DNA from: Peptoniphilus_A olsenii
GTDB taxonomy: Bacteria; Bacillota; Clostridia; Tissierellales; Peptoniphilaceae
Assembly (NCBI RefSeq): GCF_040545475.1
Contig: NZ_JBEPMA010000011.1
Location: 1-48,726 of the forward strand
Reading direction: 5' to 3'
Length of the DNA stretch: 48,726 bases
The position numbers and the translations under genes are program-made. A model generated the notes under the pieces. The model was not told where the DNA came from and did no database searches. It saw only the letters and a list, made by a program, of their open reading frames with translations. This document shows, in pieces, positions 27,293 to 35,248 of this stretch (position 1 is its first letter; every line of letters starts with the position of its first letter).

Positions 27293-29380
27293 TTACTTGG
27301 TCAAATCACGTTCCCAATATCTCATCTCTGTTACTAGTTCTACTACTTTATCGCTATTTTCTTTATCTAGAACTAAGATTCCTGGTTCTTCTCTTCTATC
27401 TTCTGTTAAATATTCGACAGAATCTTTTGCAACAATTAAAGGTATGAAATATTTATAAGCATCTTCTACAAATTGATTAATTTCTCCTTTATATTTTGGT
27501 TCTAAACCTTCTAATCCAGCAACATAAATCGCATCATACAGTACAGTATCAGTGGAGATGAATGTTTCTTTTATTTCATGTTTTTTACCGCCAATATTCA
27601 TATATCCCAACTTATCAGAAATAATATCTACATACATTCCAGATTTTTCCATTGCTTCTATTGCTGGCTCAACTAGTGTTTTATCAAAAGTATCTCTAAT
27701 CAACACTCCCACTTTTAAAGTGTTTGGTTTTTTAGGTTGTTTAGCTAAAGACAATGCCGGTGATTTATCTACAGATTTACCACCATATTTTATATCTTCG
27801 CCATCGTCTGAACCTGTTGTATCATCTTCATACGGATTCTTTTGTTTTTCTGGTGTTAAACCTAAATATTCTCCCACTTCTTTTGCTGCATCTTCATCTA
27901 CACGCATCAACAAATTGATAACTTGTTGGCGTACTTCTGGTTTTGTAACTTTCGTAAGTTCAAATTTAAATCCTGCCAAAGTGTGTTCTTTTTCCCAATC
28001 AGTTAGAGAATCAAAATAGAGCTTGGCTTGAGTATAAAAATCCAAGAATTTTTTAGGCTTGGACCTAGTTTTAAATCCACCCACTGTTTGACGCAACACT
28101 TCATATCCACCATCAGAAGTAGCTGCAACTTTTGGATCATTATCAGACAATGAATTATGAGAATAGTTTGTCTGTGAAGTGTGAATTTTTGTTTGATGTT
28201 GTCCATCTCTTTGATTATTACGAACATCAACTAAAGGTCTATTTATTGGTAAATGCTGAAAATTAGGCCCACCTAATCTGTGCATTTGTGTATCAGTGTA
28301 TGAAAATATTCTGCCTTGTAATAATGGATCATTACTTGGTTCAATGCCTGGTACAAAATTACCTGGGTGAAACGCAGCTTGTTCTGTTTCTGCAAAAAAG
28401 TTTTCTACATTTCTATTTAACTCTAAAGTTCCAAATTCGGTTACTGGCACAATTTCTTCCGGCCACAACTTAGTTGGATCTAAGATATCAAAATCAAACA
28501 TAAATTCTTCATCTTCTTCAATAATTTGTGCACCAAAAGTCCATCGTGGGTAATCGCCTTTATCTATTGCTTCAGTTAAATCTTTTCTATGAAAGTCTGG
28601 ATCTCTACCTTGTAATTTTTGAGCTTCATCCCAAATTAATGAATGTGCTCCAAGTTCAGGTTTGAAATGGAATCTCACAAAATATGCTACTCCATCTTCA
28701 TTTACTAAACGATAAGTGTGTATTCCAAAACCTTCAACCATTCTCATAGAACGGGGAATTGCACGGTCGCTCATTTGCCAAAATACATTGTGTATAGTTT
28801 CAGGGTTATTCGCTACAAAATCCCAAAAATTTGTATGAGCAGATTGACCTTGTGGCACTTCAGTTTTTGGTTCAGGCTTAACAGAATGGATTAAATCAGG
28901 GAATTTTATTGCATCCTGTATAAAGAACACAGCATGAGTTAATCCAGGAATATCAAAATTTCCTTCTTGAGTATAAAATTTAACAGCAAATCCATGAGGA
29001 TCACGCACAGTATCAGCAGAACCTTTGGATCCTTGAACTGTAGAAAATCTTAAAAATACTGGAGTTTCTTTTCCTTTACCCCTCAGAAAATCAGCTGAGG
29101 TATACTTGCTCATATCATTTGTAACAGTAAAAGTACCATGAGCCCCTACTCCACGAGCATGAACAACTCTTTCAGGAATTCTTTCTCTATCGAAATGTTG
29201 CATTTTTTCTTGGTGATGAAAATCTTGCAATAGAGAAGGACCTCTTTGGCCTGCTTTTAATGTTTCAGTATCATTACTTACTCTCACACCTTCGTTAGTA
29301 GACATAAATTTACCTTTTTCATCTACATAGAAGTTTTCCAATTGACTTAATTTATCATTTTTCTTTTTATTATCAGCCAT
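27293..29380 (-). CDS. katE: Large-subunit haem catalase (HPII/KatE type)
   Basis: The product is 695 aa, as in clade 2 large-subunit catalases. The N-terminal arm is followed by the catalytic histidine in ERVVHARGVGAHG (about residue 75) and RFSTVQGSKGSADTVRDPHGFAVKFYT-type core; the haem-ligand tyrosine is in RIFSYTDTQMHRLGG. From about residue 545 there is the extra flavodoxin/DJ-1-like C-terminal domain typical of this clade. It splits hydrogen peroxide to water and oxygen. AAGGAG precedes the ATG at 29380. It has its own terminator. A catalase of this kind is uncommon in strict anaerobes, so oxygen exposure or horizontal acquisition is possible. Confidence 0.95.
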   Translation of the reverse strand: MADNKKKNDKLSQLENFYVDEKGKFMSTNEGVRVSNDTETLKAGQRGPSLLQDFHHQEKMQHFDRERIPERVVHARGVGAHGTFTVTNDMSKYTSADFLRGKGKETPVFLRFSTVQGSKGSADTVRDPHGFAVKFYTQEGNFDIPGLTHAVFFIQDAIKFPDLIHSVKPEPKTEVPQGQSAHTNFWDFVANNPETIHNVFWQMSDRAIPRSMRMVEGFGIHTYRLVNEDGVAYFVRFHFKPELGAHSLIWDEAQKLQGRDPDFHRKDLTEAIDKGDYPRWTFGAQIIEEDEEFMFDFDILDPTKLWPEEIVPVTEFGTLELNRNVENFFAETEQAAFHPGNFVPGIEPSNDPLLQGRIFSYTDTQMHRLGGPNFQHLPINRPLVDVRNNQRDGQHQTKIHTSQTNYSHNSLSDNDPKVAATSDGGYEVLRQTVGGFKTRSKPKKFLDFYTQAKLYFDSLTDWEKEHTLAGFKFELTKVTKPEVRQQVINLLMRVDEDAAKEVGEYLGLTPEKQKNPYEDDTTGSDDGEDIKYGGKSVDKSPALSLAKQPKKPNTLKVGVLIRDTFDKTLVEPAIEAMEKSGMYVDIISDKLGYMNIGGKKHEIKETFISTDTVLYDAIYVAGLEGLEPKYKGEINQFVEDAYKYFIPLIVAKDSVEYLTEDRREEPGILVLDKENSDKVVELVTEMRYWERDLTK

Positions 29381-29612
29381 TTTTTCTCCTTCCTAAGTGT
29401 TCAATAAAATATAATTATATTTTGCTATTAAAGCAAATATTTGAATTTAAGTTATAGTTTTTACTTTAAATTTATTACCCGTAATATTTTCAAATAAATA
29501 ATATTAGTTCTACTCTAATTTATTAAAACTGCTAAAGCACTGTATTTTACTGATTATTTAATTACGTTAAAATATTTTTATATTTATATTTTAAAATTAA
29601 TACTATTTAATT
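29381..29612. other. Upstream region of the catalase gene
   Basis: This AT-rich region carries on the minus strand a TATAAT near 29411 and, just upstream, the palindrome TTTGCT-ATTAA-AGCAAA (29422-29438, perfect six-base arms). Further up is a TTAG...CTAA 15-mer (29505-29519). Either could be an operator of a peroxide-responsive regulator, but neither fits a consensus closely. Confidence 0.4.
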
Positions 29613-29662
29613 AAAAAATCGAATTTAGAGTTCTATTTAAATTAGATTCTAAATCCGATTTT
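29613..29662 (-). terminator. Intrinsic terminator of the SLH-domain gene
   Basis: AAAATCGAATTTAGA (29615-29629) pairs with TCTAAATCCGATTTT (29648-29662) with one G-T pair; on the minus strand a T run follows. Confidence 0.8.
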
Positions 29663-29694
29663 CATACACTTATTTTTCTGATGAAATTTAAATA

Positions 29695-32292
29695 TTATTT
29701 ATCAAATAACTTAGTTATAGCAACAGCCACCTCACCACGAGAGATATTGCTTTTTGGATCGAATTTGTTATTGTCTCTTCCTTCTAACAAATTCCTTTGA
29801 GTGGCTTTATTTACATCATCTTTTGCCCAATCCGAAATCTCTGAATTATCAATATAATTTTTATCAGAAACAGTATCAAATTTTTTGTCTAAATTATCCA
29901 CATATCTGTTTAAAATAGCAGCTATTTCTTCCCTCGATATACTTTTGTCTTTTTTAAAAGTATTGTCTTCATACCCTGCTATAATATTATTTTCTCTAGC
30001 CCAATTAATATAAGCTGACTCTTCTGAATTTTTATCTATATCTTTAAAACTCTGACCTTTATATTTCTCAATATTTATATTTTCAAGTTTAGCCATTGCC
30101 TTTACAATATCAAGTCTTGTAGAGTTTTTGTTAGGATAAAAGTTATTGTCATATACATCCATAAGTCCTCTTTCAACTACTTGGTTGATATAATTGTAAG
30201 CCCAATGCCCTTTTATATCATTAGGAATTTTACTAATTTTTTTATTTTCTTTAGCTTCTTCATTAGTTGGCAATAATTTTATTCTATTATCTCTGTTTAA
30301 ACTGTCATGGCTATTTTTTCTATCTGCCCTATCGTGACTATCGTTTATAATATTATCTTGACTGTTATTATTTTCTATTTTTTTAGCAAAATCAAATCTT
30401 TTGTTGAAATCTAAATTTAAGACATCATCATTTCCAGCACCATTCATATAATTAACATCAAAAAATGTTTTTTCATTTAATCCTAGACTTGCAGCATAAG
30501 GCGAAAAAGTTTTTAAATAAATTCTATTATCATCTTCATCAAATTCTGCAAATTTGAAAAATGAATTTCCTCCATTATATGAAAATTGATAATCGGCAAG
30601 TATTACATGAACAGAATTACCATAACTATTTTCATACTTTTTATTACCAGCCCCATGGAAATGCCCAGAAAAAGTCATAAATACTTGATTATAATCTTTT
30701 ATAACATTCCAGACTTTTTCCCCCACTTCAGAAATTTGCACAGAACTAGGTTCAGTGTCAGAACAATCAGCAATATTATGTGCTACAATAATTGTAGGAT
30801 TATCTGGATTAGATTTTAAAATATCTTCGAACCATTCACTGTCTCTCCCAAAATCATACCAAGACAATCCTATCATCAAATACTTATAGGAGCCTGCTTT
30901 AATTTTCATATAAGAAGATCTGCCAGAAGGAGAATCATTTATTAACTCTTGTTGCATATTATGAAATTCAGAATCTTTGCCAAAATAATTGGAATAATAT
31001 AAATCTCCTGGATTATTATTCGGATTCATGTAAAATTTTTCATCATTATATCCACTTTCTTCAGGTTCATAGTCATGATTTCCAGGAACAACTAATGTTT
31101 TTATATTATTTTTAGGTAATTTATAAAATACATCTCTTGAAGTCATAAATTGCACTTCATCGTCAAAATTTTCAACTACATCTCCTAAATGTGCTACAGC
31201 TTTTATGTTGCCAATATCTTTTAAGCCAATTAATTCATCAATTCCTATATCCATAACATCTCTTTTGAATTTAACTGTATTTTGAGTATCAGGTATGAAT
31301 ACAAAATTGTAGTTATCTCTATTATTCAAACTAAAAGAATCATTTCTACCAAAATCTTTGGCTAAACTTTCTGGATTTTCAATTAGCCATTCACTCTTTG
31401 GCAATGCTCTTTTTGAAATTCTAATCTCTTCAATATTTCCATTTAAAAATTTATCTAAAGTTTGATTGCCTTCTTTCCACCAAGATGAACCAATTCTAAA
31501 TCTTCCATCATTAGGGTCGGCATACATGCCAATCATTTTAGAATCAGAAGTAGATTCAAAATTTCTAAAACTTTCTGCTCCATTTAAATATGATTTAATA
31601 TTTCCTTCTTCATCACAAGTTATCGCTAGATGATACCATTGACCTCCCTTGTCCATAGCTATAGACCAAGCTGCTGATTTCATCTCATAGCTATCTTCCA
31701 TATTTGCAGTTAAATATTGAAATTCTTTACAATTAGATACAGCAAGAGAAGTCGAACCAAGCTCAGGTTCATCCATAGATTTTATGCTGCTGACATCAGA
31801 AAGTTGTCTAGCTAATAGCCCCATCCACTTGTCATTATTTGTCCAATCGTTTGGCAAGAAATAAATAACTTCAATAGTATAACCATTTTCAAAAGTTTCT
31901 TTGTTTATAGGAGCATTATTATTTGTTATAAAATCTGCTCCTTTATCTTTAGCAATACCTGAAAACTCTATACTTCCATTACCCATAATGCTTTCATTGG
32001 AGAAATTTAGATAATTGTCCCATTTTTCGGCACTTTTATTTTCAGTCAAATGTCCATTTTGATAAGTTTGCATCACTAAATCATTTCCATTATTAGAAAC
32101 ATCTTTAATTTGAAGAGTTCCATCTGGAATTTCTCCACTTGCGTTTTCTCTACTAAATTTCCATTGTGCTGCTACATCATCTTTACTCACTTCAGCAGCT
32201 ATTAATTTCATTGGCATTAAACCAATAAATAATACAAATATTAAAATCGTTGCAATTACAGATTTCAATATTTGGTTTGCATAATTTCTCAT
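29695..32292 (-). CDS. Secreted SLH-domain surface protein with LamG-like and metallophosphoesterase domains
   Basis: The product is 865 aa. A signal peptide (about 1-33, ending near LIAAEV) is followed by a concanavalin/LamG-like domain (about 40-300) and a calcineurin-type metallophosphoesterase domain (about 325-600) with FIPDTQNT, AHLGDVVENFD, VVPGNHDYE and FSGHFHGAG as metal-binding blocks. After a polar linker come three SLH modules (about 690-865; GHWAYNYINQVVERGLMD, INWARENNIIAGYEDNTF, WAKDDVNKATQRNLLEG) that bind secondary cell-wall polymers. It is thus a cell-wall-attached phosphoesterase or nucleotidase; the substrate is unknown. AGGGGAT precedes the ATG. Confidence 0.9.
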   Translation of the reverse strand: MRNYANQILKSVIATILIFVLFIGLMPMKLIAAEVSKDDVAAQWKFSRENASGEIPDGTLQIKDVSNNGNDLVMQTYQNGHLTENKSAEKWDNYLNFSNESIMGNGSIEFSGIAKDKGADFITNNNAPINKETFENGYTIEVIYFLPNDWTNNDKWMGLLARQLSDVSSIKSMDEPELGSTSLAVSNCKEFQYLTANMEDSYEMKSAAWSIAMDKGGQWYHLAITCDEEGNIKSYLNGAESFRNFESTSDSKMIGMYADPNDGRFRIGSSWWKEGNQTLDKFLNGNIEEIRISKRALPKSEWLIENPESLAKDFGRNDSFSLNNRDNYNFVFIPDTQNTVKFKRDVMDIGIDELIGLKDIGNIKAVAHLGDVVENFDDEVQFMTSRDVFYKLPKNNIKTLVVPGNHDYEPEESGYNDEKFYMNPNNNPGDLYYSNYFGKDSEFHNMQQELINDSPSGRSSYMKIKAGSYKYLMIGLSWYDFGRDSEWFEDILKSNPDNPTIIVAHNIADCSDTEPSSVQISEVGEKVWNVIKDYNQVFMTFSGHFHGAGNKKYENSYGNSVHVILADYQFSYNGGNSFFKFAEFDEDDNRIYLKTFSPYAASLGLNEKTFFDVNYMNGAGNDDVLNLDFNKRFDFAKKIENNNSQDNIINDSHDRADRKNSHDSLNRDNRIKLLPTNEEAKENKKISKIPNDIKGHWAYNYINQVVERGLMDVYDNNFYPNKNSTRLDIVKAMAKLENINIEKYKGQSFKDIDKNSEESAYINWARENNIIAGYEDNTFKKDKSISREEIAAILNRYVDNLDKKFDTVSDKNYIDNSEISDWAKDDVNKATQRNLLEGRDNNKFDPKSNISRGEVAVAITKLFDK

Positions 32293-32325
32293 ATATCCCC
32301 TATAAAATACAATTTTTCTCGTCAG

Positions 32326-32354
32326 TTAATATACAAAAAGACTATTGATTTCAA
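32326..32354 (-). promoter_or_regulatory. Predicted promoter of the SLH-domain gene
   Basis: On the minus strand TTGAAA (32349-32354) and TATTAA (32326-32331) are 17 bases apart. The start would be near 32319, about 27 bases before the ATG. Confidence 0.5.
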
Positions 32355-32610
32355 ATTAATGAAAAGTAAATAAATTGTAAATTATATTAAAATCTAGAAA
32401 ATACATTTTTGTATTAGTCTATTGTATGCATTATAAAAAAATATTTATAGAAATAATTCCGCACAAAATAGAGCATACATTTTTTTAAACGAGCAATATA
32501 AATCTTATAATTAACAATAAAAACTAATACTAAAACCCGTTTGAAATTGAGTTATGATAAATCTATTTTTAAATAGATGCTAGAACAAAATATTATTAAA
32601 TAAAGTAAAA
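32355..32610. other. AT-rich intergenic region without visible gene
   Basis: Between the SLH-gene promoter and the HPr terminator I see only AT-rich sequence, with no open frame that has a ribosome-binding site and no strong hairpin. Confidence 0.5.
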
Positions 32611-32641
32611 TAAAAAGAGTTTCAACAAAAGTCAAAACTCT
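32611..32641 (-). terminator. Intrinsic terminator of whiA-HPr
   Basis: AGAGTTT (32616-32622) pairs with AAACTCT (32635-32641); on the minus strand TTTTTATTTT follows. Confidence 0.75.
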
Positions 32642-32647
32642 CTAAAT

Positions 32648-32914
32648 TTAAATATTTAAAAATTCTTTTTCTACGATTTCTCCAAGCTTTTCTACAGCTT
32701 GTTCTTCATCTACACCTTCAGCATATATCGTGATTTCTTCACCGATAAATGCTCCCAAACTCATTATTCCAATTATTGATTTACCATTTACTTTTTCACC
32801 ATGTGCTTCTAAATTGATATCACTTGCAAATTTGTTTGCTTCTCGTACAAATAAAGCTGCTGCTCTTGCGTGAAGCCCATCTTCATTACTTAGTACTACC
32901 GTCTTACTTTTCAT
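32648..32914 (-). CDS. ptsH: Phosphocarrier protein HPr
   Basis: The product is 88 aa from the ATG at 32914. The phosphorylatable His15 is in GLHARAA and the regulatory Ser46 in NGKSIIGIMSLGA, so both the PTS site and the HPr-kinase site are present. HPr passes phosphate from enzyme I to sugar-specific PTS components and, as Ser46-phosphate, acts in carbon catabolite control. In Bacillus the gene after whiA encodes Crh, which lacks His15; here the histidine is kept, so this is HPr rather than Crh. A GTG at 32923 is possible but AGAGGTG fits the ATG. The gene overlaps the whiA end by 11 nt. Confidence 0.92.
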   Translation of the reverse strand: MKSKTVVLSNEDGLHARAAALFVREANKFASDINLEAHGEKVNGKSIIGIMSLGAFIGEEITIYAEGVDEEQAVEKLGEIVEKEFLNI

Positions 32915-33851
32915 TATCAACACCTCTTAAATTGTCTGCAATTTTCTTTAACTTTTTAAATCTATAATTTACTGTGGACTTTGATACTTGTGGATTGAGA
33001 GAATTCGCTATATCCTTTAAGCTAAGATATCTATCAGCAAGCCTGATTTCCGCTAATTCTTTCAAATTTTCATCTAATTTATCTAGCCCCAATTTTTCTT
33101 CTATCACTCTAATGTCTTCTATCTGATCATAGGAAGATTTGACAGTCTTAGATAGGTTGGCAGTTTCGCAATTTACTATCCGATTGACATTATTCCTCAT
33201 ATCTTTTAATACTCGAATATTTTCAAAATCGAGCATTGACTTATATGCCCCTACTATCGAAAGAAGATCACTAATTTGTTCTGCCTCTTTGAGATATACT
33301 ATATATTTTCCCTTTCTAGTGGTAACTTTTGAATGAAGATTAAAATAATTTATCATCTGCTGCAAAAATATTGCATTCTCTTCATTTTCAGATACAAACT
33401 CAAGGTGATAGTTTTTCTCTGGGTTAGTAACAGAACCCGAACCCAAAAATGCTCCTCTTATGTAGGCCTTTTTTTCTACAGAAGTTCGCACAAGTTCATG
33501 TGGCGAATAATTTTTAATAAATACGTTTTCACCTCTTGTATATTTTAACTCATCTAAGAGCACTCTGCAAGACTCATTGTCATCAAGATTAATAATGTAT
33601 AAATTTTTATTTAATTGTGTAGCTCTTACATTTTTAACTTCGACATCAAATCCAAAAGTTCTCCTCAAAAAAGTGAAGACTCGTCTGGCAGTTGGTGCAT
33701 TTTCTGTGACATATTCAACCTTTATGCCTTCTTTGCCATAATAAAGCGTAGCACACATTGGCGTTAGTCCAGAAAGTTCAGCTAGTATTAAATTAAAGCT
33801 TTCAACTTTTATTTTGGCAACTTCGTCTTTTACTTGAGAAGAAAAGCTCAT
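32904..33851 (-). CDS. whiA: WhiA-type DNA-binding protein
   Basis: The product is 315 aa from the ATG at 33851 (318 if the GTG at 33860 is used; GGGGTGA favours the ATG). The N-terminal two thirds have the homing-endonuclease-like WhiA fold (TLYYGKEGIKVEYVTENAPTARR, KKAYIRGAFLGSGSVTNPEKNYHLEF) and the C-terminus a helix-turn-helix (LADRYLSLKDIANSLNPQVSKSTVNYRFKKL). WhiA affects cell division and chromosome segregation in Firmicutes and sporulation in actinobacteria. It overlaps the HPr gene; the usual upstream rapZ and yvcK are absent from this place. A TATAAT near 33931 on the minus strand may belong to its promoter. Confidence 0.95.
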   Translation of the reverse strand: MSFSSQVKDEVAKIKVESFNLILAELSGLTPMCATLYYGKEGIKVEYVTENAPTARRVFTFLRRTFGFDVEVKNVRATQLNKNLYIINLDDNESCRVLLDELKYTRGENVFIKNYSPHELVRTSVEKKAYIRGAFLGSGSVTNPEKNYHLEFVSENEENAIFLQQMINYFNLHSKVTTRKGKYIVYLKEAEQISDLLSIVGAYKSMLDFENIRVLKDMRNNVNRIVNCETANLSKTVKSSYDQIEDIRVIEEKLGLDKLDENLKELAEIRLADRYLSLKDIANSLNPQVSKSTVNYRFKKLKKIADNLRGVDNEK

Positions 33852-34052
33852 TAAAATCACCCCAAAATTCCTGCAACTAATTTTCTTAATATTAATTTAA
33901 AGATAATTAGTTACGAAAACAATCATATCTATTATAACAGATTTTTAAATCTTTTCACTAAATTTTATCAATTCTTTATAGAAAAATAATGTATTTTTAA
34001 TTATTATTTCTCATTGTGGTCTTCATATCAAATTATGAAAAATTTAGAATAT

Positions 34053-34084
34053 AAAAAGCCTGGAAAACTTTTACCAGACTTTTT
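34053..34084 (-). terminator. Intrinsic terminator of the glmU-prs-pth-mfd-prsA operon
   Basis: AAAAAGCCTGG (34053-34063) pairs with CCAGACTTTTT (34074-34084) with one G-T pair, followed by a T-rich stretch on the minus strand. Confidence 0.82.
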
Positions 34085-34092
34085 ATAATTAT

Positions 34093-35193
34093 TTATTTTT
34101 CTTTTGTATTAGTTTGCTCTTTATTAGAATTATTCTTCGCATTTTCTACTTTTTTAGAATTATTTGCAGAATTATTCTTTGCATTAGTTTCTTTTGTCTC
34201 TTGTGAAGATTTTGGAGCTTCAATTACACCATAATTTTTATATTCTTCAGGTAAGTTTACTTCCTCTTTTGTATTTACATAAAGTTTAATTTTTGAATCT
34301 TTTCTAAGTTTTTCTAAATAATCTTTGAATTTATTTTGTTGCATTGTAGTTTCAATTTGAGGTTTTGCTTTATCAAAATCTATACCCTTTTTTTCCTCAA
34401 GTTTTATAACATGGTAACCATAATTAGATTGAATAGGTTCAGATATATCGCCAACTTTCATTTTAGCAATTGCATCATCAAATTGTGGAACCATTTGTCC
34501 ATTTGTGAATTCTCCTAATTCTCCGCCATTTTTCCCACTAGCAGTGTCAAGTGATTTTTCTTTTGCTATTTTAGCAAAATCTCCACCTTTAAGTATTTCT
34601 TTTCTAATTACATTTGCCTCTTTTAAATCAGAAACTAAAATATGAGATGCTTTTGCTTTGTAAAATGAATTTTTATTATCTTCATAATATTTTTTCATTT
34701 CTTCATCAGTTGGTTTTAGCTCTGCTAATTTTTTTTCTGTGTATTGACTAGCCATTTTTTGTTTCATTAGATTTTCTTTTAAGAAATCTTCTGGCATATT
34801 ATTTTGTTTCAAAAATGCTTGATATGCTTCTTCGCCACCAATTTGAGCCTTCACATTTTCAATTTCTTTATTGGCATCTTCTTCAGTAACTTTAATTCCT
34901 AATTTTTCGGCATCTTGCCTAATCATTTCAGTTTCAGTTAAGTCCTGCATTGTTTGTTCTCTAAGAAGCTCATCAGTGGATTTTTTACTCTCTGGATCTT
35001 CTTGATTTAATATATCTTCTCCATATTGAGATTTCAATTGGTTTGTTCTTGCAGCATAAGATTTATAATAATCTTCCATTGGTATTTCGACCCCACCAAC
35101 TTCAGCTGCAACTCCTTCTTTCTTGCCACACGCAGCAAGTGATAATGCTAAAACAGCTGCCAAAGAAACAGCCGATAATTTTTTTAAAAACAT
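34093..35193 (-). CDS. prsA: PrsA-like foldase lipoprotein (peptidyl-prolyl isomerase)
   Basis: The product is 366 aa. A lipoprotein signal ends in the lipobox SLAAC with the lipid-carrying cysteine at residue 22. A SurA/PrsA-type N-terminal helical domain (about 25-180) is followed by a parvulin domain (about 180-275; KASHILVSDL, GGELGEFTNGQMVPQFDDA, SNYGYHVIKL). The last 40 residues are rich in Asn, Lys and Glu, likely disordered. It should help exported proteins fold between membrane and wall. It is 55 nt downstream of mfd with AAAGGAGAG before the ATG, and is the last gene of the operon. Confidence 0.92.
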   Translation of the reverse strand: MFLKKLSAVSLAAVLALSLAACGKKEGVAAEVGGVEIPMEDYYKSYAARTNQLKSQYGEDILNQEDPESKKSTDELLREQTMQDLTETEMIRQDAEKLGIKVTEEDANKEIENVKAQIGGEEAYQAFLKQNNMPEDFLKENLMKQKMASQYTEKKLAELKPTDEEMKKYYEDNKNSFYKAKASHILVSDLKEANVIRKEILKGGDFAKIAKEKSLDTASGKNGGELGEFTNGQMVPQFDDAIAKMKVGDISEPIQSNYGYHVIKLEEKKGIDFDKAKPQIETTMQQNKFKDYLEKLRKDSKIKLYVNTKEEVNLPEEYKNYGVIEAPKSSQETKETNAKNNSANNSKKVENAKNNSNKEQTNTKEK

Positions 35194-35248
35194 AATTCTC
35201 TCCTTTACTTCCTATTTTCTCATTATATTTATTCATTATACACTATAT

